Shown: in pieces, positions 8,517 through 16,713 of the stretch | Layout of the letters: every line of letters starts with the position of its first letter | Numbering within the stretch: position 1 is the first letter of the stretch | NCBI GenBank assembly: GCA_022340215.1 | Contig: JAJDOJ010000224.1 | Coordinates: 1-35,489 of the forward strand | Direction of reading: 5' to 3' | DNA length: 35,489 bases | Source: Gammaproteobacteria bacterium | Lineage (GTDB): Bacteria > Pseudomonadota > Gammaproteobacteria > JAJDOJ01 | Made by a program: the position numbers and the translations under genes | Notes under the pieces: generated by a model | The model's database searches: none | What the model saw: the letters and a program-made list of their open reading frames with translations, nothing else | What the model was told of the DNA's origin: nothing

Positions 8517-9440
8517 TCATCCGAGTTTTCGGGGGAGGCCTGCTTTCTCCAGAACCGTGAGTGGGCCTGAATCCCGAATCGTCTGCAGTTCGTCATCGTC
8601 CCGCGCCAGTAGGGCGCCGACAAATCCGAGGGCATTCACCTCGGCAGGCCCCACGGGGGCTTCGCACCGGGGAACGAACATAATCCAATTTCGGGTCAGG
8701 AGCAGATTGTAGGGCGGCAACTGACGTGCTCCCGCCGTGAATTCGGACCGGAGACCCGAGCGCGCCCGCATCTCGTGGTACACAGACAGGGCTTCCTGCC
8801 CCCCACTGACCGGATCATATAACCATTGTGGGTCCACGCCGGATATGACGTGCCGAAACGGTAGTTCCCGGTTCTCGGATAATCCGCCGCATGCCGCGGC
8901 ATGGGATATCCAGGCTCCCAGCGGAAGGTCCGTATCCGAGCCGGGCAGCGGCAGTGGGATCATCTGCAGGTGTTTGTGTTCCTGGCTCGCCCCGGCGATG
9001 CGTCCCGCGTTGTAGAAGGCGAGGCCCTCGTACTCAGCGAGGCAACGCCACGCCGATTCGAAGTCGACCGCGGTCAGTGGCGACATCTGGTGCTCGAACG
9101 CACGCGTGACGATCAGCAGATGGTGGTCGACCAGGTTGAACTTGTTCAACAGGCAGACGTGCGTGGCCGAGGCATCGGCGACATAGAGGGTCGGTTCCCA
9201 GGGTTGGAAGGGATCGACGTAGTGACCCTGACGAACGGAGGCTTCACTCTGTGCCCTCGCGGCCTCGATCTTGTGCGCGATCGCCGTCAGGATCCGCACC
9301 TGAAACCGGATCCGCTCCTGTTCGACGATCTCCAGCCGTGCCGTGACGGGCTGCAGTGCGCCGCTGGCTCGAGCGGACGCCGTGGTTTCCACGACCCGTT
9401 CCCAGAGCATGCCCGGTTGATCGATCAGTGATGTGCTCAT
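8517..9440 (-). CDS. Ap4A phosphorylase (ATP adenylyltransferase), HIT superfamily
   Basis: This cytoplasmic enzyme splits diadenosine tetraphosphate by phosphorolysis into ATP and ADP. The 307-residue protein has the expected N-terminal domain (about 1-180) with NKFNLVDHHLLIVTR, and the histidine-triad-like motif QEHKHLQMIPLPL that contains the nucleophilic histidine of the family. A C-terminal ATP adenylyltransferase domain contains PYNLLLTRNWIMFVPR. ATG 9440 is preferred over an in-frame TTG at 9461 because a GGGGGA sequence precedes it at about 9 bases. It is divergent from squalene-hopene cyclase; the pairing has no obvious metabolic logic. Ap4A is a stress-linked dinucleotide, so a housekeeping or stress role is likely. 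Confidence 0.88.
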   Translation of the reverse strand: MSTSLIDQPGMLWERVVETTASARASGALQPVTARLEIVEQERIRFQVRILTAIAHKIEAARAQSEASVRQGHYVDPFQPWEPTLYVADASATHVCLLNKFNLVDHHLLIVTRAFEHQMSPLTAVDFESAWRCLAEYEGLAFYNAGRIAGASQEHKHLQMIPLPLPGSDTDLPLGAWISHAAACGGLSENRELPFRHVISGVDPQWLYDPVSGGQEALSVYHEMRARSGLRSEFTAGARQLPPYNLLLTRNWIMFVPRCEAPVGPAEVNALGFVGALLARDDDELQTIRDSGPLTVLEKAGLPRKLG

Positions 9441-9514
9441 CGATGATATTCCCCCGCGCAACGCTCCCTGGACTCATGCGACGCATCTCGGATTCCCGGG
9501 TGATGGGTGCCCGT

Positions 9515-9520
9515 TATAAT
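9515..9520 (+). promoter_or_regulatory. Possible -10 element for squalene-hopene cyclase
   Basis: A perfect TATAAT lies about 64 bases upstream of the shc start, in the divergent gap with the Ap4A phosphorylase gene. No convincing -35 hexamer is found at 16-18 bases, so this is a weak call. Confidence 0.3.
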
Positions 9521-9583
9521 CGAAACCCGAGGCACCTCGTAAGAGGAAGCGCCGAATTCTTTCATAGACACCAGATCTAATCC

Positions 9584-11644
9584 GTGAATACGCAGCCTCA
9601 GATCTCACAAACACCCGACGCCACACGGCCGGCACGCCCCACCCGAGGCGGGAAATCGCTTGCCATGGCTATGGACGCGGCCCTGGGATGGCTGGATGCA
9701 CATCAGGACGATTCCGGGTTCTGGGTCGGGATGCTGGAATCCAACTACTGCATGGAGGCGGAGTGGCTGCTGGCGATGCACTTCCTGGGTGTGCGCGACC
9801 AGACGCGCGAGGATGCGATCATCCGCGGCATGCTCGAGGCACAGCGTGAGGACGGCGCCTGGGAGATCTACCATGACGCCCCTTCGGGCGATATCAACAC
9901 GACCGTCGAGTGCTACGCCGCGTTGCGCTCGACCGGTATGCCAGCCGACGATCCTGCGCTGGCGAAAGCCCGGGATTGGATCCTGTCTCACGGCGGTCTG
10001 CGTGAGGTACGGGTCTTCACCCGTTACTGGCTGGCATTGATCGGTGAATGGCCGTGGGAAAAGACCCCGAATCTCCCGCCCGAAATTATCTTCTTCCCCC
10101 TCTGGGTGCCCTTCAACATCTACCATTTCGCCTCCTGGGCGCGCGCCACGCTGGTACCCCTGTGCATCCTCTCATCGCGGAGAGAGGTGCGCCCTCTCCC
10201 CGCGGACCGACGTCTCGACGCGCTGTTCCCCGAGGGACGGGAGCGCCAGGACTATGCCCTGCCCAGGAAGGGTGGCGGCATCTGGGACCGTTTTTTTCGC
10301 CTCACCGATCGGATTCTGCACGCCTATCAGCATCTCGGCATCACGCCATGGCGGAGTCTGGCGGTTCGCCAGTGCACGGAATGGGTCATCCGCCACCAGG
10401 ACGCCGACGGCGCCTGGGGCGGTATCCAGCCTCCCTGGATCTACTCGCTGATGGCCCTGAACGCCGAGGGGTATCCCCTTTCGCATCCGGTGCTCCGAAA
10501 GGGGCTGGACGCCCTGGATGCCCACTGGTCGTATGAGCGAGGCGGTGCTCTGCACATCCAGGCCAGTGAGTCGATCATCTGGGACACCTGGCTCTCCCTG
10601 CTGGCGATGCACGATTGCGGGCGTTCGCTGCGGGATACGTCATCGATGGTGCGGGGTTTCGACTGGGTGCTTCGGCAGCAGGTGATCGCGCCCGGCGACT
10701 GGCAGGTCAAGGTCCGCGGCGTGGCTCCCGGCGGCTGGGCCTTCGAGCGGGCCAACCTGGCGTACCCCGATGTGGACGACACCGCCGTGGCCCTGATCGT
10801 GCTCGCGTTAGTTCGAACGGATTCCGACGATCGCGCCCGGATCGACGAATCCACACGCCGCGCTCTGGACTGGACGCTCGCGATGCAGTGCCGCAACGGC
10901 GGCTGGGCAGCGTTCGACCGGGACAACGACAAACAGATCCTGACGAGGATCCCTGTCAGTGACTTCGGCGAGGCGTTGGACCCGCCCAGCGCGGACGTGA
11001 CAGCGCACGTCCTCGAGGCGCTCGGTCTGCTCGGGATGAACGCCACCCATCCCGCGGTATCCCGTGGTCTGACGTTCATCCGCAACGAGCAGGAGACCGA
11101 CGGAAGCTGGTTCGGCCGCTGGGGGGTCAATCACATCTACGGCACCGCGGCGGTGCTCCCTGCGCTGCGCGCCATCGGTGAGGACATGTCGCAGGACTAT
11201 ATCCGCAAGGCCGCCGACTGGATCGCCGAACATCAGAACGACGACGGGGGCTGGGGCGAAAGTTGTGCCTCGTACATGGACATCGCCTGGCGCGGCCGGG
11301 GCAAGAGCACGGCGTCGCAGACCGGGTGGGCGCTGATGGCTCTGCTGGCGCTGGACAATGACGACCACCGTGAGGCCATCGAATCCGGTGTAGATTACCT
11401 GATCTCCACGCAGCTTGAAGGCACGTGGGACGAACCGGAGTACACCGGGACTGGTTTTCCGGGCTACGGAGTCGGCGCGAGGACGGATCTCGGGGAGACC
11501 GACCTTTCCGAGCGCCTGCACCAGGGGGGCGAGCTGCAGCGAGGGTTCATGATCAACTATAACCTGTACCGTCACTACTTCCCGCTGATGGCCCTGGGAC
11601 GCGCAAGGACATTTCTCGAATCACACGCCCCTTCAGAGCATTAG
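9584..11644 (+). CDS. shc: Squalene-hopene cyclase
   Basis: This membrane-associated terpene cyclase converts squalene to hopene/hopanol, the entry step to hopanoids. The 686-residue protein carries the catalytic DXDD motif as DVDD at 396-399, which protonates squalene, within the family context AYPDVDDTAV. It also has many QW-type repeats (for example DGSWFGRWGVNHIYGT, DGGWGESCASY) that stabilise the alpha/alpha barrels. Its length is close to, slightly above, the usual 630-680. The GTG at 9584 has no good ribosome-binding site; the N-terminal 25 residues are low-complexity and the true start may be a little downstream, but homology already begins around residue 27. No hpn genes, squalene synthase or other hopanoid genes are adjacent. 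It converges with the SYLF gene. Confidence 0.95.
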   Translation: MNTQPQISQTPDATRPARPTRGGKSLAMAMDAALGWLDAHQDDSGFWVGMLESNYCMEAEWLLAMHFLGVRDQTREDAIIRGMLEAQREDGAWEIYHDAPSGDINTTVECYAALRSTGMPADDPALAKARDWILSHGGLREVRVFTRYWLALIGEWPWEKTPNLPPEIIFFPLWVPFNIYHFASWARATLVPLCILSSRREVRPLPADRRLDALFPEGRERQDYALPRKGGGIWDRFFRLTDRILHAYQHLGITPWRSLAVRQCTEWVIRHQDADGAWGGIQPPWIYSLMALNAEGYPLSHPVLRKGLDALDAHWSYERGGALHIQASESIIWDTWLSLLAMHDCGRSLRDTSSMVRGFDWVLRQQVIAPGDWQVKVRGVAPGGWAFERANLAYPDVDDTAVALIVLALVRTDSDDRARIDESTRRALDWTLAMQCRNGGWAAFDRDNDKQILTRIPVSDFGEALDPPSADVTAHVLEALGLLGMNATHPAVSRGLTFIRNEQETDGSWFGRWGVNHIYGTAAVLPALRAIGEDMSQDYIRKAADWIAEHQNDDGGWGESCASYMDIAWRGRGKSTASQTGWALMALLALDNDDHREAIESGVDYLISTQLEGTWDEPEYTGTGFPGYGVGARTDLGETDLSERLHQGGELQRGFMINYNLYRHYFPLMALGRARTFLESHAPSEH

Positions 11645-11742
11645 CTTACCGTCGTCGCCGCTTTCTACCCGGAATGCTGTCCTCCAGATCATCGATGAGG
11701 TCGGACGTCGGGCCGGATCAGACTCGATATCACCCACCGGAA

Positions 11743-12342
11743 TTACTGTCTGGGCTTGTAGTTGAACCTCATTCCGGCGAGCGCGGCCTCGTACATCAGG
11801 CCCCCGCGGGCGATGGTGAATGTCGCCATACCCCTGGTGTACGCGCCAGCAGTCTCGGCCGTGCCTCTCCCACCGCTGATGCCAGCGGAACTGCCCCCGG
11901 TTGACGCTGCGGCGGACGCCCCGGCGGTGATCGCCACCGCGGTCGCCTGCGCGGAGAACTCGAAATTGCCTGAGGTAAACTCGTTGAACGCACGCTCGTC
12001 CTCGAGGAAGATCATCATGCTGTAGATCTGACCGCCGAGCTGGAATCCGATGCTCAGCTGGACCATGGTGGAATTGCCGACCCACTTACCCTGCCGGTAG
12101 ACGCGCCCCTTTCCGATCGCGCCACCGATACCCGCACCGCCCTTGCCGATGTTGGGGAACACGGCATAGCCATAGGCGGTATCGAAAAAGCTGCCGCTCT
12201 GACCAGCCTCCTGGAAGGCCTTGATCGTTTTTTCATAGCTCGCGGAATCATCTTTCCCGGCGGTCTGTTCCTCTGCGACGGCATTGGCGAACGGTAATGC
12301 AAAGACCAGTAACAACAGAGACCTAGCGAGTTTCTTGACCAT
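11743..12342 (-). CDS. SYLF/Ysc84-domain lipid-binding protein, secreted
   Basis: The 199-residue protein has a signal peptide (KKLARSLLLLVFALPFANAVA) followed by a SYLF (DUF500/Ysc84) domain. The AYGYAVFPNIGKGGAGIGGAIGKGRVY segment is the family signature, and the C-terminus ends with LMYEAALAGMRFNYKP, also typical. Eukaryotic members bind phosphoinositides. Bacterial members are periplasmic or outer-membrane associated and functionally undefined. A glycine/alanine/serine-rich insertion (about 140-165) precedes the final strands. GAGGA about 9 bases upstream supports ATG 12342. A half-copy of the MITE lies immediately upstream and could contribute promoter or leader sequence. Confidence 0.88.
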   Translation of the reverse strand: MVKKLARSLLLLVFALPFANAVAEEQTAGKDDSASYEKTIKAFQEAGQSGSFFDTAYGYAVFPNIGKGGAGIGGAIGKGRVYRQGKWVGNSTMVQLSIGFQLGGQIYSMMIFLEDERAFNEFTSGNFEFSAQATAVAITAGASAAASTGGSSAGISGGRGTAETAGAYTRGMATFTIARGGLMYEAALAGMRFNYKPRQ

Positions 12343-12380
12343 GGAGATGTGTCCTCAGTTTGATTTGCGCGGTACGACAG

Positions 12381-12455
12381 AGGCGATTTCTGTCAAATGA
12401 CATACCATCCTGCTTGTCTTTTCGTCCGTCCTTTGTGTCGCGACAACCGTTCCAT
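12381..12455 (-). mobile_element. MITE family 1, truncated half-copy C
   Basis: This is a right-hand half of the element in reverse orientation. The terminus GGCGATTTCTGTCAAATGAC starts at 12382, and similarity to the other copies continues to about 12455 (CGACAACCGTTCCAT) and then stops abruptly at the centre of the element. The TTA at the outer end is absent (AGA instead). It is a decayed remnant just upstream of the SYLF gene. Confidence 0.8.
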
Positions 12456-12573
12456 ACAGAGAGAATAGCAAAAGCGGCCGCTTCACCGGTGATCGCGCCG
12501 GAGGTATTCGTTTACGCCATCACCTCCGCAGTTCTTTCTTCTTCGCTCGCCATCTGTCCGATTCCTGTTTCGT

Positions 12574-13677
12574 CTATTCTGCGGCGGGCATGGTCCCCGC
12601 GCTGGGCGCCGGACCACCTTCCAGCCAAGCCATGAACAGCTTGTATCCCAGCGCCAGGACGACCGAGCCGACAAACAGGCCGATAATACCCGACAGCATC
12701 ATGCCGCCGATCGCACCGAGGAGAATCACGAGCATGGGGATATCGACCCCCCGGCCCAGCAGCATCGGCTTGAGGAAGGTATCGCTCATGGATACGAACA
12801 GTGCATAGATGGTGAACAACACCGCGGGCAGGGTCTCCATGGCGCCGAATGCGTAGAACGCGATCGGCGCCAGGATCAGCAGCGGTGGAAGTTGCACGAT
12901 CGCCAGCAGCAGCACCAGCAGGGCCCAGATCCCAGCGCCGGGGATATCGGCCACCAGCAGCCCGATACCGGCGAGTATCGACTGGATGAACGCCACGCCG
13001 AGTACGCCCTGCGCGACACTGCGGACCGTTGCACCCGCCAGATCGGCGAATTCCGGCCCACGCGGTCCGACGAACCGCGTCCCGATGGCCCTCGCCGCGC
13101 GTCGCCCCCCTTCCGCATTGACCAGGAGCACGCCAGCGATGACGATCGCGATCAGGAACTTTAGAATGCCGGCGCCGGCCCCCGCTGCAGCGGAAACCAG
13201 CCAGTTGCCGACAGATTTGAGCTGTGGCGCGATCTGGTTCAGGGCTCCCTCCAGGTTGGTCGACGCCATGGCCCAGAGGGCGTGCAACTGCTCACCGACC
13301 AAGGGCCAGTCCGCCACGCCATCCGGTGGTGGCGGTACCCGCAACGTCCCGTCTTTAAGTCCTTCTGACACCGCGCCGACAGTATCCACCATCGAACCGG
13401 AAAGCATGACGACCGGCACGATGATTAACAGGAGCGCGAGGAAGGTGAACAGTGTCGCCGCCAGCTTGCGGCGGTGCCCGAGCCTGCTCTCCAACTGCGC
13501 GTAAAGGGGGTGCGCCGCAACCGCGATGACGATGCCCCACATGATCGGGTCAATGAACGGCCGAACGATCATCAGACACCACAAGGCGATCAGAAAGATG
13601 AGTCCGAGACGGATCGCGACCTCGACGGGTCGGTCCATGCCGGCGGAAACAGGCTGACCATGGTTCGCGTTTGTCAT
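12574..13677 (-). CDS. AI-2E/PerM family transporter
   Basis: The 367-residue inner-membrane protein has the AI-2E transporter (PerM/YdiK/TqsA) layout. There are two N-terminal helices (IFLIALWCLMIVRPFIDPIM), a helix pair (LFTFLALLLIIVPVVML), a cytoplasmic/periplasmic region rich in Ala, then a C-terminal cluster of helices including FIQSILAGIGLLVADIPGAG and IPMLVILLGAIGGMM, which match the conserved core. Substrates in this family vary (autoinducer-2, sodium/proton, others) and cannot be inferred. The start at ATG 13677 is chosen for AAGGA about 9 bases upstream. The longer frame from 13752 lacks such a site. Confidence 0.88.
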   Translation of the reverse strand: MTNANHGQPVSAGMDRPVEVAIRLGLIFLIALWCLMIVRPFIDPIMWGIVIAVAAHPLYAQLESRLGHRRKLAATLFTFLALLLIIVPVVMLSGSMVDTVGAVSEGLKDGTLRVPPPPDGVADWPLVGEQLHALWAMASTNLEGALNQIAPQLKSVGNWLVSAAAGAGAGILKFLIAIVIAGVLLVNAEGGRRAARAIGTRFVGPRGPEFADLAGATVRSVAQGVLGVAFIQSILAGIGLLVADIPGAGIWALLVLLLAIVQLPPLLILAPIAFYAFGAMETLPAVLFTIYALFVSMSDTFLKPMLLGRGVDIPMLVILLGAIGGMMLSGIIGLFVGSVVLALGYKLFMAWLEGGPAPSAGTMPAAE

Positions 13678-13885
13678 GGGTTGTTTTCCTTGATCGTTGG
13701 ACCGTAAGTCGTTACCAGACTCGGGCTCCGCCCGTCCGGAAAACCCTGTCACACGGGATTGTATCCGGGCACGGGGTATACGTAGCTCGACGAGCGTGGG
13801 TTATTATCTGTGTCATTTCCCTTTCCGTCGACTCTGCCCGATAGCGTCCCGAATGCCACCCGAATCGCAAGAGGTAAGAATTGCC

Positions 13886-14734
13886 ATGAAACGTCGGTTT
13901 GTCGTCCCTTTCGCCGCTGCCCTGCTCCTTGCCGTTCCCCCGCTCCACGCGGACCAGGTGATGGCCCGGGTCGGGCAGTACAAGATCTATCATCGGCAGC
14001 TTGATGATGCCGTCCACTCCTCCGTGTTCGCGCCGAGGTACTTTCTGGTCGGCACGGGTGAAAAAGGCCAGATTCGCGGCAAGATGCTCAAGCAGATGAT
14101 CGACGACGAACTGATATATCGCCAGGCGTTGGCCGAGGGGCTGGACAAGTCGAAGGCATACCAGAAGAATCTCAAACGCGTGAAAGCGGCTGGAAACGCG
14201 ACGAACCCCGAGCGCCGGGCGCTGATCGAAACCTTTTTGACACAGAAGCGCAAGGAATGGCGTACCAACGATGCCATGCTACGTGCCTACCTCATGCAGA
14301 ATCCGGACCTCGGGTTCGAGGCAGACTCGCGTCGACTGGCCCAGATCGTCGTTGAAGAGGCGTCCGAGGCAAAAGAGATCCTGAGGCGACTGGAAAAGGG
14401 AGAGGATTTCGCGGATCTGGCGCACGAGTTCAGCATCGACCCCTACGGTCGCAGGAATGGCGGTGATATGGGCTGGATCGAGGTCGGGAGCGGGATGCCC
14501 GAAATCGAGAAGGCATTGGAGAAGACGAAGAATGGCGAGACCAGCGGCATCATCAAGTCCTCGGACGGATTTCACATCGTGCAGGTCATCGATTTCAGAA
14601 AGGGCAGCAAGAAAGCCTTTTCCGAGATTCGCGATCGCCTGACCGAGATTCATCAAGAGAACATGATGCGTTCGTATACCAAGTCGCTGAGAAAGAAGTA
14701 TCCCGTCGAATGGTCGTTTCGCGGCTCCCGCTAA
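13886..14734 (+). CDS. Periplasmic parvulin-type peptidyl-prolyl isomerase (SurA-like)
   Basis: The 282-residue protein has a cleavable signal peptide (MKRRFVVPFAAALLLAVPPLHA). An N-terminal SurA-like helical domain (about 22-140) includes GKMLKQMIDDELIYRQALAEG, and a single parvulin rotamase domain covers about 145-245 (DFADLAHEFSIDPYGRRNGG, GGDMGWIEVG, SDGFHIVQVID). It should assist folding or assembly of exported proteins in the periplasm. It is shorter than SurA, which has two parvulin domains. ATG 13886 has AGAGG about 11 bases upstream and begins the signal peptide directly, so the upstream in-frame codons from 13697 are not used. The OmpA-domain gene follows about 170 bases later and could be a client; that is only inference. 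Confidence 0.88.
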   Translation: MKRRFVVPFAAALLLAVPPLHADQVMARVGQYKIYHRQLDDAVHSSVFAPRYFLVGTGEKGQIRGKMLKQMIDDELIYRQALAEGLDKSKAYQKNLKRVKAAGNATNPERRALIETFLTQKRKEWRTNDAMLRAYLMQNPDLGFEADSRRLAQIVVEEASEAKEILRRLEKGEDFADLAHEFSIDPYGRRNGGDMGWIEVGSGMPEIEKALEKTKNGETSGIIKSSDGFHIVQVIDFRKGSKKAFSEIRDRLTEIHQENMMRSYTKSLRKKYPVEWSFRGSR

Positions 14735-14803
14735 TTCGTTGCGATTTTGCAACGACAGAGATTTATCGCGACAACTTGTCGTTTCTGTGTCACAATAAGA
14801 CGT

Positions 14804-14840
14804 AATATAGGAATTCAGTATATCACTGTATTCCTATATT
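14804..14840. promoter_or_regulatory. AT-rich palindrome upstream of the OmpA-domain gene
   Basis: Two 16-base arms (14804-14819 and 14825-14840) match at 15 of 16 positions around a 5-base centre, ending 68 bases before the OmpA-domain start. It is AT-rich against a GC-rich background and lacks a T-run after the stem. An operator or leader structure is as likely as a terminator for the preceding isomerase gene. A smaller hairpin (CGTTGC/GCAACG, 14739-14756) directly follows that gene. Confidence 0.5.
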
Positions 14841-14908
14841 TCCGGTAGTGCTTGAATTCTTTGTGCTACACTCAGACTTTAATAACTGAACCCGTGTGGG
14901 AGTCAATA

Positions 14909-15526
14909 ATGAGTCAGAAAACCATAGCAAAACAGGTGGGTATCGCCTTAATCACCCTCGCTGCCGGTTCCGCTTCCCTGTCCGTACAGGCCGGGACGGG
15001 ATACGTCCAGGCAGGCAGTGGCGAATACTGGCGGGGCAGCTACGGTAACTGCGTCCGTGGTGGCGAATTCACCACAGAGGGTTACACCGAAGGATGCGAT
15101 CCGGAGCCGGTTGCAGTGGTCGAGGAAGAGGTCATCGTTGTACCGCCGCCTTCTGAGGTGATGGAAACAACCGTCCTGGAAGCCGACACCCTGTTCGCAT
15201 TCGACAGCGCCAAACTCCAGGAAGGTGGTGAAGCGGCCCTGGACGACCTGGCGGCCGGCATTGACAACATGACCGAGGTCAACACCATCTCGGTCGCCGG
15301 TTACACCGACAGCACCGGCCCCGAGGATTACAACATGGGTCTTTCGGAACGTCGCGCTGAGTCCGTGAAGGACTTCCTGGTTTCCAAGGGGATTTCTGCC
15401 GACACGATCGAGACGAAGGGTTACGGCGAAAACGATCCCGTTGCCGACAACAGCACCCGGGAAGGCCGTGCCAAGAACCGTCGCGCCGTCGTAGCGGTGG
15501 AAGGCGAGAAGGTCGTCGTTCAATAA
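14909..15526 (+). CDS. Small OmpA-domain (peptidoglycan-binding) envelope protein
   Basis: The 205-residue exported protein has a signal peptide ending in SVQA-G, a short region with SYGNCVRGGEF and EGCDPEP (a cysteine pair), an acidic/proline linker (VVEEEVIVVPPPSE), and a C-terminal OmpA domain (about 95-200). That domain shows DTLFAFDSAKLQ, VAGYTDSTGPEDYNMGLSERRAESV and the NRRAVV end, all residues that contact peptidoglycan diaminopimelate in this family. There is no beta-barrel domain, so it is probably a periplasmic or outer-membrane-tethered peptidoglycan anchor. ATG 14909 follows GGGAG at about 7 bases. The downstream gap contains a GC-rich hairpin at 15563-15582. Confidence 0.9.
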   Translation: MSQKTIAKQVGIALITLAAGSASLSVQAGTGYVQAGSGEYWRGSYGNCVRGGEFTTEGYTEGCDPEPVAVVEEEVIVVPPPSEVMETTVLEADTLFAFDSAKLQEGGEAALDDLAAGIDNMTEVNTISVAGYTDSTGPEDYNMGLSERRAESVKDFLVSKGISADTIETKGYGENDPVADNSTREGRAKNRRAVVAVEGEKVVVQ

Positions 15527-15562
15527 GAGCCGACGATTTCGGGTCTGCCGGGCGATACCGGT

Positions 15563-15582
15563 GCGGCGGCGCTGACCGCCGC
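15563..15582 (+). terminator. GC-rich hairpin after the OmpA-domain gene
   Basis: GCGGCGG at 15563-15569 pairs with CCGCCGC at 15576-15582 across a 6-base loop, 37 bases after the stop codon. No T-tract follows, so it is a weak intrinsic-terminator candidate separating this gene from the transporter operon. Confidence 0.4.
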
Positions 15583-15716
15583 CCGGGTTGTCAGCAGTCA
15601 AACCTTTCTTCCGTTCCATTTCACCGCCGGCCGGCCCGCTCCGTCGAGTGCTATGATGGCCCGTCACGACCCTGCCCTCCGTCTCCACCACCAAACCGCG
15701 GTGACCTGTCATACCG

Positions 15717-16703
15717 ATGTCCAGAAGCCCTGCGCCGATAGCCTCCTGGCGGGGCCTCTTCGCATTGCTGAGCATTCCGCTATGGATAGCGACGGGTTGC
15801 CGTGATACCCCATCGCAGGCGCCGGCAGACACGCATGATACCCCCCGAATCATTTCCCTAAGTCCCGCGATATCTCGGACCCTGGTCGATCTTGGCGCGG
15901 GCGGTTACATCGTCGGCAGAACGCCGTTCTGCGTTGCGGTGGAGGCATCCGTCCCCGTGGTCGGAGACCTCAATCGCATCGACTACGAGAGACTTGTCAG
16001 GCTCAATCCCACCCATATCGTGCTGCAACCCCCGTCCACCGGTATCGACGCCGGTCTCATCCGGCTCGCCACCGAGCGGGGCATTGTTGTCAGAGGCTGG
16101 CCACACCTTGACGGTGTGGCCGACATACGGAGGCTGGTGCATGAGTTACCGGGTTCCGTCGCCGGGGATGGAACCGTTCTGAATTCGCGGATGGCAGTTA
16201 GGGCTGCCGAGATCGAGGCGGCGCTGGACGATTTGCTCGATCCGCGAAACAAACCTCGATTCAGCGACGATGTCATGGTGATCGGAAGGATGAATCCGGT
16301 CCTGGCGTTTGGGCGTGGAACCTACCTCGACGATGTGCTCTCCGCCCTCGGCGCGCGCAATGCCGTAGCGTCAAGAGGCTGGGTTCAGCTCTCCCTCGAG
16401 GACGTCATCCGGATCAATCCTCAAGTGATCGTTCTGGTCGCCGGGGGTGCTTCAGGAGGTGAGCCGACTGACTTGTCCAGGTTGCACGATCTCCCGGTGG
16501 GCGCGGCAGAATCGGGCCGTGTCGCGGTGCTGCGGCACCCGGATGCCCTGTTACCCTCTAGCGCGATCGTCGAGGTCGCAGCCGCCCTTCGCCGGATACT
16601 GGTCGAACTGAACCGTGTTGACACCACTGCTGCGTTACCCGACACCTCAGCCACGCATGCTGGGACCCGCCCTGTGGTAGCGCGCGGCGGACCCCCGGTC
16701 TGA
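15717..16703 (+). CDS. ABC transporter substrate-binding lipoprotein (BtuF/FepB-like)
   Basis: The 328-residue protein begins with a signal sequence and a probable lipobox (IPLWIATGC, around Cys28), followed by a periplasmic-binding domain of the B12/iron-chelate (BtuF-like) class. The PRIISLSPAISRTLVDLGAGGYIVGRTPFC opening, GDLNRIDYERLVRLNPTHIV and a C-terminal VEVAAALRRIL helix are characteristic. It should deliver a cobalamin, haem or ferric chelate to the permease encoded 10 bases downstream. Sequence alone cannot separate these ligands, and no TonB receptor or cobamide gene is adjacent. I see no cobalamin-riboswitch B12 box in the 190 bases upstream. An Ala/Thr-rich tail of about 25 residues is poorly conserved. 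Confidence 0.85.
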   Translation: MSRSPAPIASWRGLFALLSIPLWIATGCRDTPSQAPADTHDTPRIISLSPAISRTLVDLGAGGYIVGRTPFCVAVEASVPVVGDLNRIDYERLVRLNPTHIVLQPPSTGIDAGLIRLATERGIVVRGWPHLDGVADIRRLVHELPGSVAGDGTVLNSRMAVRAAEIEAALDDLLDPRNKPRFSDDVMVIGRMNPVLAFGRGTYLDDVLSALGARNAVASRGWVQLSLEDVIRINPQVIVLVAGGASGGEPTDLSRLHDLPVGAAESGRVAVLRHPDALLPSSAIVEVAAALRRILVELNRVDTTAALPDTSATHAGTRPVVARGGPPV

Positions 16704-16713
16704 GCCGGATCGA

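Noticed and set aside
15527-15716. Cobalamin riboswitch before the BtuF-like gene
   Set aside because: No B12-box-like motif or multi-stem layout is seen, and the gap is short and partly occupied by a terminator-like hairpin.
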